A stretch of DNA of 64,000 bases from contig CM026428.1 in assembly GCA_014871385.1 (NCBI GenBank), positions 356,653 through 420,652 on the forward strand, written 5' to 3'. The notes beneath the pieces are model-generated. The model had not been told where the DNA came from and did not search any database. It saw only the letters and a list, made by a program, of their open reading frames with translations. Source of the stretch: Ceratodon purpureus (Eukaryota > Streptophyta > Bryopsida > Pseudoditrichales > Ditrichaceae). The position numbers were made by a program, and so were the translations under genes. Position 1 is the first letter of the stretch. Each line of letters starts with the position of its first letter. Below, one piece after another: positions 27,301 through 37,764 of this stretch.

Positions 27301-29239
27301 TCATGGTCTCTACGGAGCCAAGTTTTAATCATAGTATCGAATGATCTCTCCGTCACTTGATGGTCCAAGAATTCAAATTTCGCGAACAAAGTTTCTCTTA
27401 ACATCTTTCTTGAACTCTCCAGTTGGTCCTCGTATTTGACGACACTCATATCTAGCATACGAGGTGTCATATCACGTACAAATTCCTGCCATTCCAAATG
27501 CCCCTTACACCCAGCGCCAATCATTCCAGAAGATCGTACCTGCACTGCGTAAGGTCTCAAACCCGCATCTTCTCTTCATATGGACTCGTCCTCTACTTCT
27601 TTTTTCCTTGTCCTACGGATTCTTCGCTTCACAGATTCTTCTTTCACGGAGGATGACTTCGATCGACCGTCGTCGCCGGTTTTCATAGAGTCTTCATTCG
27701 GATTCTCTGCCAAGTGTGTCCCAGGATCCTGTACAGGTTGTGGGCAAGGCCAATTACCCGAACCCATTCCCTGCTGAAAACCCGGAAGTAAGTCAAGCAT
27801 ACCTGGGTTTTGGTGACTATTAGCAAGAGGCACCCAGGCCCATCTGCCGGGTGGCTGAAACTCAGAAGGCGGCATTGGGAGATTCGACCGCTCCACACGT
27901 CCTCTCTTCATGTGCGAGACCGGAGGTACAGATATTCCCTCATTAGAAGTAGAACTCCTCCATCGACTACATTGTCCTTCATTCTCAACAGCAGCGTCTG
28001 AATGTTTTTGCTTTTTACGTTTTCCACTTCTCTCCTCTGAACTCCTGCTACTACTCCATGCTGCTCCAAAGCATCAGTTTTCCACATATTAGTTTTCACT
28101 GAAGAGAACAACATGGTAGGAGATGTCTTCTTACACAATATGTATGCATACGTTACAGCATGCACAATACTGAAGCCTGTAAATCATGTCAGGGTTTACG
28201 GTTCACAATTTTACTGAATTGAATTTTTTATATTTCAAAAGGATCCAGAGGAGGGAAACCCTGTGCTAAAGTTACATATAACAATAAGATTACATCACTC
28301 ATGCAATGAAATTCAATTGCCCTGAAACGATAAATAATAATCAGCAAATTGAAATGCATACGTTACAGCATGCGCAATACCTAAGCAAGTAAATCAGGTC
28401 AGGGTTTACGGTTCACAATTTTACTGAATTGAATTTTTTATATCTCAAAAGGATCCAGAGAAGAGAAACCTTATGCTGAAGTTACTTGTAACATCAAGAT
28501 TACATCGCACATGCAAAGAAATTCATTTGCCCTGAAACGGTCCATAATAAGCAGCAATTCGAAATAGTCGAATAAAGAATTTCATACGGATTACCTGTGT
28601 TCGAATCAGAAGAACTGAAATGCAAGTAAAAAAATACAAAATTACCCCGTTCGGATTGGCGAAGTAGATGTGCGCTATGTTCCTCGCGTATCCCTAGAGA
28701 GTCTGTGCTTTCATATAAAATGTCTGCATTTTTCTTCTCCCTCTGCGCTTGTGTAATCGTCCTCACGCTTCGACGTTGCTCTGTCTGTAACGGTGGTTTG
28801 GCCTTCGAATGTCTTGTCTTCTTGACGCTGGTAATGTCAGAATTACTGGAAGACAATGTCACTCATAGTAAACGAAGTGCAGCCCTATAAATGGCATGTG
28901 ACATTGGAATTTACGACAATAAATAAAAGTACCAACACTGACCTAATTTAAGGCACAGAGTTCGAGAAAGACAAGACATGCTATACAAAGCCTACCCAGT
29001 ACTTGAACCCAATTACCTAAACTTTGAATGCACGCGATTATAAGTTAGGGTTTCTGAGGGTAAAGATATACTCACAAATCATCGGCTGCTTTCTGGACAG
29101 CCTCGAAACGAGCCATGTTACTTGCAATTCTAGCTCTCCGCTGCAACTCATATTCGTTTTCTTCTTCCCTACTGCTTTCGGAATCTGCCTGTTCCGAATC
29201 TCTATCACCACCTACTTCATCATCGAAGTTACGAGACAT
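24365..29239 (-). pseudogene. CACTA-element TnpA-like / Transposase_24 gene with one in-frame stop
   Basis: Eight exons join in phase on the minus strand: 29239-29076, 28845-28646, 28060-27105, 26915-26835, 26515-26126, 25680-25618, 24812-24759 and 24628-24365 (about 723 codons). The N terminus is acidic and Ser-rich; exon 3 holds a basic GKRKKQK likely nuclear signal. Exons 3-4 match the plant Ptta/En/Spm Transposase_24 family, with a Trp-rich WESLREYWGS block followed by SERMMETRRRVANNPR. Exon 5 here (26515-26126) is a heptad-like coiled coil with ETNKRLDENNKRLDDD. The last exon resembles the C-terminal segment of that family (VWLGD, GTIIGLRGQG, EDARGLSVLW). A TGA at 27576-27578 interrupts exon 3; coding sense continues in the same frame on both sides. 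These proteins bind subterminal repeats of CACTA elements. A tiny extra exon near 26700 cannot be excluded. Confidence 0.72.
28145..28564. repeat. 210-bp tandem duplication inside the transposon gene's second intron
   Basis: The block starting TGCATACGTTACAGCATGC at 28145 recurs at 28355 with the same order of motifs, including GGTTTACGGTTCACAATTTT and GGATCCAGAG. The copies differ at scattered bases, so the duplication is not very recent. Confidence 0.88.
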
Positions 29240-29725
29240 GTTGCAGAAGTCGGTTTATAGCCTCATCAGCCTTACAATGGAAAATTCTAGCAACTACGAA
29301 GTGAAAATCGCCTAATTAAAGTACCGTTTCTACAGAACGTTGTGCCTTCCAGAATTGTGTCATGTATTCTTAACTCCGACGTAGTTTTCCTGCACGTAGA
29401 GTTCGATGACTGCGAGGGAGTGCTTAGGTTTTCTTCAGCATGGTCACTGATACTCAACTAAAACCCGTATTAGAAACTAATTATGTTCACATGGGGTCAT
29501 TCTGTTCTGTCTTTGTTGTCTTCATGTTCATGTACTGATTTTTAATCTTTTCGTAATGGTTTGAATCGCTTGAAACCATATCATTCCGTGATTGATACAT
29601 CAAAATTTGGGAATACATTTTTGCAGTTTCATTTCCAATCTAGTTTAATACATACGGCTTTGAATCATACAGTTAATTCTCGTTCACTAATTTGATTATT
29701 TTATTTTGCACATACTAAGCTTTAT

Positions 29726-29761
29726 GTTTTTTTTTTGTTTTTTTTTTTTTTTTTTTTTTTT
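29726..29761. repeat. Poly(T) run
   Basis: A 36-base T run interrupted by one G lies within the AT-rich half of the CACTA element. Confidence 0.95.
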
Positions 29762-32030
29762 GTTACAGTATTACCGTTCTTTAAAAAAATATAATGTACG
29801 CGTTGTATTGTAAGATATAATTATGAAACTTGGTACGTTCTATACTTTCTGCTGTAAAAAATGAAAATGTTTACATTGTTAACATCCCTTTGCAGAAACT
29901 CTGAACGGTTGTGATTAAATATGATTCAATGTTTGTTCGTATGTTTTTTTTATTTCTACAATGTTAATTCACACACTTTGATTCTATTTTGTCTCAAAGA
30001 AGATATATGTAATTTTTATAGATAATGCACTGTAACAGACTTCGGAATAATAATAAAACATGTTACTATGTGTTAAATTTATGTCATAAACGCCAATGAT
30101 TCTTCACCAACAAAAACACTTCAAGTTGAGGCAAAGCATACTTGTACGAACTTTTAAAATTTAGTATTAAATTGTGCAGACGCGAAGAGGGTATTAAAAA
30201 TGTTGAAATAATTAAACTAGGAGCCACTTCATTCTATATATTTGGTTATCACTGTTCTACATATTGTTAGTCCAAGTACAAGAGTTTGTTGTCTGGTTAC
30301 AATTATCCAATGGCTTCAGAACTAATAGAAACAGTAGTAACTAAATTTGTTTAGTATTTTACTTTTCTTACTTTTACATTTATATTTGTTTTACATTAAG
30401 TGCGTTCTCTTTTACATAAACTCATGTTTAAATTCATTGCTATATAAGCAACTTTTCTATAATGAATTCATACTCTTCTCATCAACATCACATCTTAAAT
30501 ATATTTCTTTGCTTCTTCTTATCTTTTTTATCGTACAAAAATCTCCTCCAAGACTTCGTACTTACATCCACTGTGGAAAAAACTATTTCTTTTTTTGGAT
30601 CAACAGATAAGTATCTGTGATATAATACATTTTTTAAGGGAACGAGGGCCTAATATCACTTTACAATCTTATTATAACAACACAATTCAAGGTAACTATT
30701 TCAACATTTCCACGACTATACTAATAGTTTTAATTATGAACATTTTCTTCACTAATAACTATCAGTTAGTTTGATTGACTATTTATTTTTCCTCTTTACT
30801 TAGTCGTTTCAATTATATATCACTTTCATGTACTTTCACTTTTCATTTCATTTTACTTCATTCTCTTTCTCATTTTCATAACGTCCTTTCAAAGTTATAA
30901 CTTAGTAACAAACATGATTGTTATGAAGAACCACTGTTTTCATCAGTATTGCTATTCATGTAATTTTCATTTTATAGTATTGTTTTCTTTTGCATAGAAG
31001 GCCACTACCCTGTCCCCAACGTACATCTACTTTTTGGAACAGCATTTACTTTTTACTAATTGGGAGTCTCGGTAATTTTTCAAGAAAATCAATAACGGAA
31101 CGAAGTTTGAATCAAAGTTCTTTTAAAAATACAAAGAAACACTTGAAGGTACTAATTTTCGTTTGATGTGGAGACGTGAATTTTTATATCTATATTTGCA
31201 ATATGTAATTACACATAATAGATTCATAAATACTTCTTCATTTTTAAATTCTAAAGTTTATCATTTCAGTATGAAAATACTTATAACGATAATTTATGCC
31301 TTGTTGGTGACATTATTTTCAAAAAAGAATCTTCTAAAGTATTCTCCACATTTTTTATAAACATGAAATTACTAACAAACCTCTACTTGGAGTGCAGGAT
31401 GGCGAATAGATTACCATTAACTGATTTGAGAAGAATTAGAGAACGTGACAATAAGTTGTGGAGACATTAACCTATAAACAACGTTGTAACAAAATGTCGT
31501 TCTTGCAGGAACTTAGTTTTTGAGGTAATTTGTAAGAAAGGGCACGGATAAACATCTGTTAGCAGTATGTGTACTATGTTAAAAGGAAATGAGCTTTTTG
31601 CAGTACAGCCTTCCTACTAGTCCCGAGATCACTGTTTATGTTAACATTGTACTGGCCAATAAGCAACTGCTTAGTTTACTATGATTAATCTACAATGCAC
31701 ACATTGTATCCAGTCGACGTTAAAAGAAAGACTCATTGAAGAGTTCTCTGTTTTTTGAGGCATTCTATAAGTTCAACGGATACATACTAGGAAAAAGTGT
31801 AATATGTGTCTTGGCCGTTGATTGCTCGATCTCTTGTCACCGCAGGTACTAATTCTCCTCTTCTGTGTATATGATCTGAACAATGTAGTTGCTTCACAGA
31901 GTCATGTTAATCGGAAAATTACAACTCAGTAAACATCAAGATAACTAAAGTCATAACGCAAACAAGTTGGAGTAATGGACTGATTTTTTAAATTGTCCAG
32001 AGTAGGGTTTCCAGATTATGCTTACCTCCT

Positions 32031-32495
32031 CTAAGTCGCATAGTTCTCATTCCGACGCATTTCTCTATCTGCCTGTCGTTGACCAATGAGGTTGATTTGT
32101 TCCCAGAATCCAGGGTTGCAAGTACAATGAGATCCAGGGGAGGAGTCTTGGGTGCCACCTACATCTCCCGATAAAGAGTTGGACTCAGTGGAGACAAATT
32201 GGTCGAAGTCGGTGGAGTTCGTCTCAGTTATGTCATCATCAATGACAATGGGATTGCCCGCGGTCCTCCCGGGAACGACGCTCCGGAGCTTCTCCTGATA
32301 CAAGTACTCTGATAAATGCAAGCCACAAGCGTCCCTCAAATCAAGAACCTCCTGTTGGCAGAAAGAACTCCACCAAAACTCGTTAGAGAATTCAAGTAGT
32401 GTTGCAAGGTTTGGTACGTCTGGAAGAACCAAATCCTCTTTCTCTCTGCGCAAATGGACCGCAGACAACCAGCTGAGGAGATCGGATTTTTTCAT
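32031..32495 (-). CDS. Hypothetical 154-aa protein within the CACTA element
   Basis: The frame opens with ATG at 32495 and stops at 32031. The N-terminal half reads as helical with LLSWLSAVHLRREKEDL and a Trp-rich EFWWSSF stretch. The C-terminal half is acidic and Ser/Thr-rich, ending in a short CTC-containing segment and a charged REMRRNENY tail. I do not recognise a domain. A good GTAAGC donor lies two bases after the stop, so this may be the first coding exon of a longer or degraded gene. It occupies the position where a second CACTA gene would be expected. Confidence 0.45.
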   Translation of the reverse strand: MKKSDLLSWLSAVHLRREKEDLVLPDVPNLATLLEFSNEFWWSSFCQQEVLDLRDACGLHLSEYLYQEKLRSVVPGRTAGNPIVIDDDITETNSTDFDQFVSTESNSLSGDVGGTQDSSPGSHCTCNPGFWEQINLIGQRQADREMRRNENYAT

Positions 32496-34102
32496 GATGA
32501 GAGCAGAGTAGAGAACAAACTCGCGACTAGAACTCCGACACAGCTATTTGATAAACTTCAATAAACTCGGCGAAATAGTTCTGAGAGTGCGTAGGAGGAG
32601 TCCAGTATACAATGCCTTGGAAAACAATGGTGACCTACTGAGCATTCGTGAAACATCGTATACTGTCATTAACAATGAGAAACACTTTGGAGTGCGGAGT
32701 TACCGAGTCTGTTGCTTAGGTAATCATGAAATCTTGGGTCCATTCAGTACGTTGAAATCTCTAGTACTGTGGTGTGAGTTGATTATAAGATCCACATCAT
32801 ATTACTCTTATGTGAAAGCAAATTCATTTGGATAAAATCTTTGGAGAAGTGTAGTGAGCGATCTTCCAGCACTGTAAAGGTACAAGGCACTTATAATTTT
32901 ACATCAAGTATGTACACATATCCACTGATTATCACATGAAGTTTGATTATGAGCTGTTCACTCTAATTCACGAACCAAAATTAATTCTCCCCCAACTACA
33001 TTTATATAAAGTTTTTTTCTTTTGTTTCTGGGGTTTTATATAATTCATTTCAATTTTATGTAGATTTTGTTATCTGCCGTAGTAGATGCTGTTTTTATAA
33101 TCAATTTTTATAATAAAGATGATGATAAAAAACACAGTATTCATTTAGTCTTTAATTTATGAAACTCATAAATTTCCATTTGTTTAAAAAATGATAAGCA
33201 CTGATGACATTATTTTTAATCTGCATCAGCCCCTTTTGAAATGATTAATTCATAATGGAACAACGCATATAGATGTTAACGACCTGTTCAAATGAATTTG
33301 TCATCCTTTCTTAATGCATTTTTCATACTGGATATATGTCAATTTTCATTCTCCCACATTTATATAATCATTTTTTTTCCTAAACAATTTTTATTTTTTT
33401 CACTCGTTCAAATCTCCTTCATGTCTTTCGTTCTCTTTTATATTCCACGTTGTTCGCCATTTTATTTTTTATAATTTATTTGGAATAATAAAATTAAACA
33501 AAACCTTCTTCATAGAAAATGATTTCATAAACAATAGATCCTTACGTAAGAGGGATTTACAGAATTCATATCTGATGTGATTATTGTGGATGTTATATCT
33601 CTGAACAGTACTTCATAACGACCATTACCCCACATGAAATGAAATTTTTGGAAATCCACTTATTTGATCAACCTATGCCCACACTATCAAAAGCGGTTCT
33701 CATTTTTATGCAGTGTGTTTATGCTTTTCAATCTACTGTTTTATGAAAACCTTCGTACTGTTTGCAGATGAACAATGGATTTTTTGTTTGAAGGAGTCAA
33801 AAAAATCATTAATTCAGCGTCGTGTTTGATGATGCTTACATTTCTGAAAAAAACATACTACTATGTAGTTGATGACTTGATTGAGAGCCTGCAATTCATA
33901 TTCGTAGATTTCGCAAGTTAATCTGTTTCCAGCTGTAATTAACTCATTCCTATTCTCACATAATTATATTTCTTATAAAAAGATTCCAAATTTTATTTTT
34001 ATTTAGATTTTTTCCCGAAATGACAGAAAAGTACCCTGCGTGTGTTGTCTATTGAGGAAGAAAAAAAAATTAAAAAAAATAAAAAATAAATAAAAAATAA
34101 AT

Positions 34103-34105
<3 letters not shown>

Positions 34106-34147
<42 letters not shown>

Positions 34148-34162
34148 TTATATATATATATG
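34106..34162. repeat. (TA)n microsatellite
   Basis: This is a run of alternating TA with a short TGTATT interruption, near the right end of the CACTA element. Confidence 0.95.
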
Positions 34163-34782
34163 TAAAGGGTTGGAAAAGATGGAAATCAGTCACTGCAATC
34201 GCAGGCACCGAAGGTTCCATGATAACCTTGTACTGGTGGCGGGCTTCTGATTTCTGAACATTACAGTAAAGTGAATTATGCTTCGTAAGAGATTTGATAG
34301 AATTAACAGTTTGGGAACATTCTTTGAGTAGGTCTCGGAATCTAGGCGGAGGGTTCCAGTGGTGGATTTCAATCCGACATCAGCGAAATCAACATTGTGG
34401 GGTCATCGCAGCAGCAAGTACGACGCATCTTCCATATCTGGTCAACGCGAAAAGCAGGCTGATTTGAACATGCTGTTCAAACAAGGTCCCTGCGTACATA
34501 TTACACTCTGACTGTTCTCGTCAAAGTGACTGACTATTGCCTCGTTGGCTCGAACGAAAGCAAGCAACTAAGGACGCTGCGACACATCACTGAGTGTCCC
34601 CTGCGCTTGACCCACAAATGACAAACAGTCTTTTTTTGAGTCACTTGGGACAGAGTTTGGACAAATTGTCATGTTACTGCTACGCCTTGTTGGACACAAT
34701 TCCTACTAGTGCTTCTTTCAGTCGCGTGGCGCAAAATGTGATGGACATTGGGGTACATGATTAAGCATTCCGTGGTCTGTAG

Positions 34783-35040
34783 GTGGACCAAGTCACGCTG
34801 GAGGGAAATTGGAAGCCAGTGATTGTGGCTGATGGGTCAATATGTGCAAAGATTCGTACGCTGGAGGATGAGATTGAAGTGGCTAAGGAAAGAGTTGGAA
34901 GGTTAGCGGAGGAATATGGGTACGATGAGTCTGTTGTTCTGTACTGCATCGAATTGGCAAGGCTTGCGGAGGAGGAGGATGTGACACTATTATTGCACGA
35001 GCTACGGTGTTCTTTCAAAGGAACTACTTCCAATCGCTGA
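34783..35040 (+). CDS. Hypothetical terminal exon, coiled-coil acidic protein
   Basis: An open frame of 85 codons follows a good acceptor (CTGTAG) at 34782 and ends at TGA 35038-35040. The frame has no ATG at its head, so it looks like a 3'-terminal exon. It encodes an acidic, helical protein with IRTLEDEIEVAKERVGRLAEE, typical of a coiled coil. A CAATAAAC possible poly(A) signal lies within 12 bases of the stop. It lies only 70 bases outside the CACTA target duplication, so the transposon may sit in its upstream intron. I do not recognise the family and found no upstream exon. Confidence 0.4.
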   Translation: MDQVTLEGNWKPVIVADGSICAKIRTLEDEIEVAKERVGRLAEEYGYDESVVLYCIELARLAEEEDVTLLLHELRCSFKGTTSNR

Positions 35041-36893
35041 AGTTACAATAAACTTGAGAAGCTTTTGGACAGAGGTTTGAGTGGGTACAGAGATTACCAC
35101 AATCAACCCCAAGATCACAACAAGCTCTTGCGCACATCAACAAATTAAACCCTAAACACGTGCAATACACCCTAAAATAGAAATTGTGAAAGATCTAAAA
35201 TTACAAAATCAATGGAGAGAAATCTGCAGCTCCTACCTATTCCCAAAATGAGCGGAGAGAAATCTAGAGCTCTTAACAACAATGACGATGACGTGGTTAT
35301 CCACGTGGACTAGACGCCACACTGTCATGCATACCTGGCAGACCCTTTGTGAATCAAGTGATCTCTCTTCACGATGTCTGAATCAACTTGTCCGAACCAA
35401 GAGGCAACATCAACTGAATTCTCTTTGTTATCAGTTGATTTGCAGCTAGATTTTCTTGTAGTGAAAGAAAAGAAAGAATTAATGTGTGTACTGTGAAGAG
35501 AGAATGTGAAAGTTGAAGAAGAGAGAGGTATCGAGACTAAGAGAAGGAAGGAATGTGGATAAATTTTGCATGGAGGGAAAGGGCACAAGAAGGAGTAGAT
35601 GCGAGAGCATTAGAGGAAGGAGGGGGTGATGGCTGAAGAAAGTGCTAGAGAGGGGAAGATTGTATGATGATGGAGGAGGCTCTAAAGCAGAAGACGAGGT
35701 GGAGAAGATGTTTGAATCATGCAAGATGAGTGGAGGTATAAGTACATAGAGAAGAGGCCGGGGAGGGAAAGAGTCTTGTAGGAGAGGTCATAAGGGGCAA
35801 AGATTATGTGAAGGGCAAAGTGATAGTAGAAGGGATGTAGTGGTGATAGTCGAGAGAGAACATGTTTGAGCAACTCATAGGAGATAGACAAGTTGTGGGG
35901 GGCCAAGAGTGGGCCATAGAATGGCATGGGCTAAGGTAAGTAAAGGGCAAGGCTATATGGGCTCAAGTAGCCTAAACAAATTATCAAAGATTCAGCTAAG
36001 GATTTATATCCTAAAGGACCTTGAGCAAAAGAGTGCCCTAATATATAGGCTTCTTCTATAATTACTTCCATCCGTCTACCTTATGAAACATTAGTGAAGA
36101 AACTTATTGTTCTAGATTAGAAGTGGTCAAATATGACAAAAGTATAAAAGGTGGTTCAAAATGAATTCTTGTAGCTTACAAAGATTTAAACGACTATTTT
36201 TCCATCTCTATATTCATGGTCTACGAAATATTGTCTAATTTCTGTCTTCATTTGTCAGGTGATTAATTATAATATCATTTTCTAATCATTTCCTCCATGA
36301 TGTCTAGAAATTGATGTCACTCCATTACAAAGTCTTTGCATTTTGACTTTCAAAACTCAACAGATTCAATAACAAAAATGATTCAAATTATGATTAGATT
36401 TGGAAAGAAAGATGCATGTGCAACATTTTGCAATCCAAATGTTGCACTAATAGTAAGATGAGACCATGATAAACTATAAAGGCAATCACAGCTCTGTTGA
36501 TCAACACATGCCTAAAAGGCCTACTTTATTTGGTATTAAAGTGCAAATTTGGGTGGATTTACGGTCAAAGTATGTATTAAATTTTGTTCAAGCACAAAAT
36601 ATTGTAAGAAGAAAAAAGATTGTAGAAAGGGATAGAGCAAGGTCATAATGTGGTTAAAAATTTTATAAAAGATTTGCACAATAGAGATCACCTTCTAACA
36701 GTGGATAACTTCTTTATTAGCATTCTATAGTTTACAAGTCTTTTAGATGTGAGCATTTTTATTATGGATACTGCAATGAAGGACCTCAAGGGACTTCAAC
36801 CTTGTTTAATAAAAGAGGTTGAGATTGCAAAACAATGAACATTGTGAAGGATAGTATGATTCTTGCGTTTAGTCTAGTCTCAAAGTATGGTGT
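35041..36893. other. Intergenic region without recognisable genes
   Basis: The stretch is purine-rich on the plus strand from about 35470 to 35900. Minus-strand open frames there are low-complexity and carry no recognisable domain. Confidence 0.4.
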
Positions 36894-37761
36894 TTAACCC
36901 CTAAAGTTCTAAGGGTATTTTTCATCAAAACTGCCTGAAAACAGCCCCTCTTCAAATCAAGGTAGATTTTGCTAAGTTGAGGTCTTAATTAGTACATCTA
37001 ACCATAAGATCTTGTAGCTAACTTCTATGTCTACATGTCCACCAAATCTTAGACACTCATTCCTCAGCAATTGCAAGATCATAACGTTCAAAGTTGAAAA
37101 TCAAGTTTTTTTTCCCTGCGCAAAAAGGGAACAACAGTGTTTTGAAGGCCCAAAAACCATTTTTTTGCATTATGGATTTTGGCGGTTTTGATGCACATCA
37201 AAGAAGACTGAGTTAGCTAACTGTAATAAGAAAATCATATTCAAAAAAGTTGTGGAAGGTTGCCAAAAAAATCATTTTCCGCTACGGGGTATACTGAAAT
37301 AAACAAACAAAGGCTGTTTTTTGACAATAAAAATAGCATATCAAAAAAATTTGGATTGAAAATCCAAACGGTGAGAACATGCTCTACTGCCTTCTCTATA
37401 CATAGAAATTTTTATTTTTGAAAAATATCAAAATCTCAATTTTTGGTGGAATTTCAAAGTTTTGTCTTTGGGCAGATTTTGGTAATTTTGGGCAGTTTTG
37501 GGTAGTTTTGGGCAGAATTTGCTGCATTCACTGTCATTCTCATTGGCTAACTGACTGCCCTTGGAGGAGCTTTTGCGGTTCAGAGGTGAATAACTTTTCA
37601 CTCCAACATCGGAATTGAGAATAAAAAATACCGACACAAAGCTCTCACCAAGGCCTACTTTTATTAAAATTTTCATAAATTTTGAATTCAAATTGCATCC
37701 GCAGGTACATGCCCAAACTCTAAAATAGCCCCATTTTGCCACATTGTCCTTTAGGGGTTAA
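36894..37761. mobile_element. 868-bp non-autonomous TIR transposon with TGT target duplication
   Basis: The ends are perfect 13-bp inverted repeats, TTAACCCCTAAAG at 36894 and its complement ending at 37761. TGT flanks both sides (36891-36893 and 37762-37764). It has no coding capacity and contains TTTTGGGCAG repeats near 37470-37515. A related copy in the opposite orientation begins at 63414. Confidence 0.8.
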
Positions 37762-37764
37762 TGT

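Larger units (their letters stand above)
23441..34711 (-). mobile_element. CACTA (En/Spm) DNA transposon, 11.3 kb
   Basis: The left end is CACTAGTAG and the right end is its inverted copy CTACTAGTG. The three bases outside each end are both CTT (23438-23440 and 34712-34714), the 3-bp target duplication expected for CACTA elements. Inside, the minus strand carries a multi-exon gene with a Transposase_24-like (Ptta/En/Spm) domain and, upstream of it, a 154-aa unknown ORF. No TNP2-type (Transposase_21) catalytic gene is visible, so the copy is probably non-autonomous. The half from 29240 to 34711 is very AT-rich and mostly non-coding. Confidence 0.82.
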
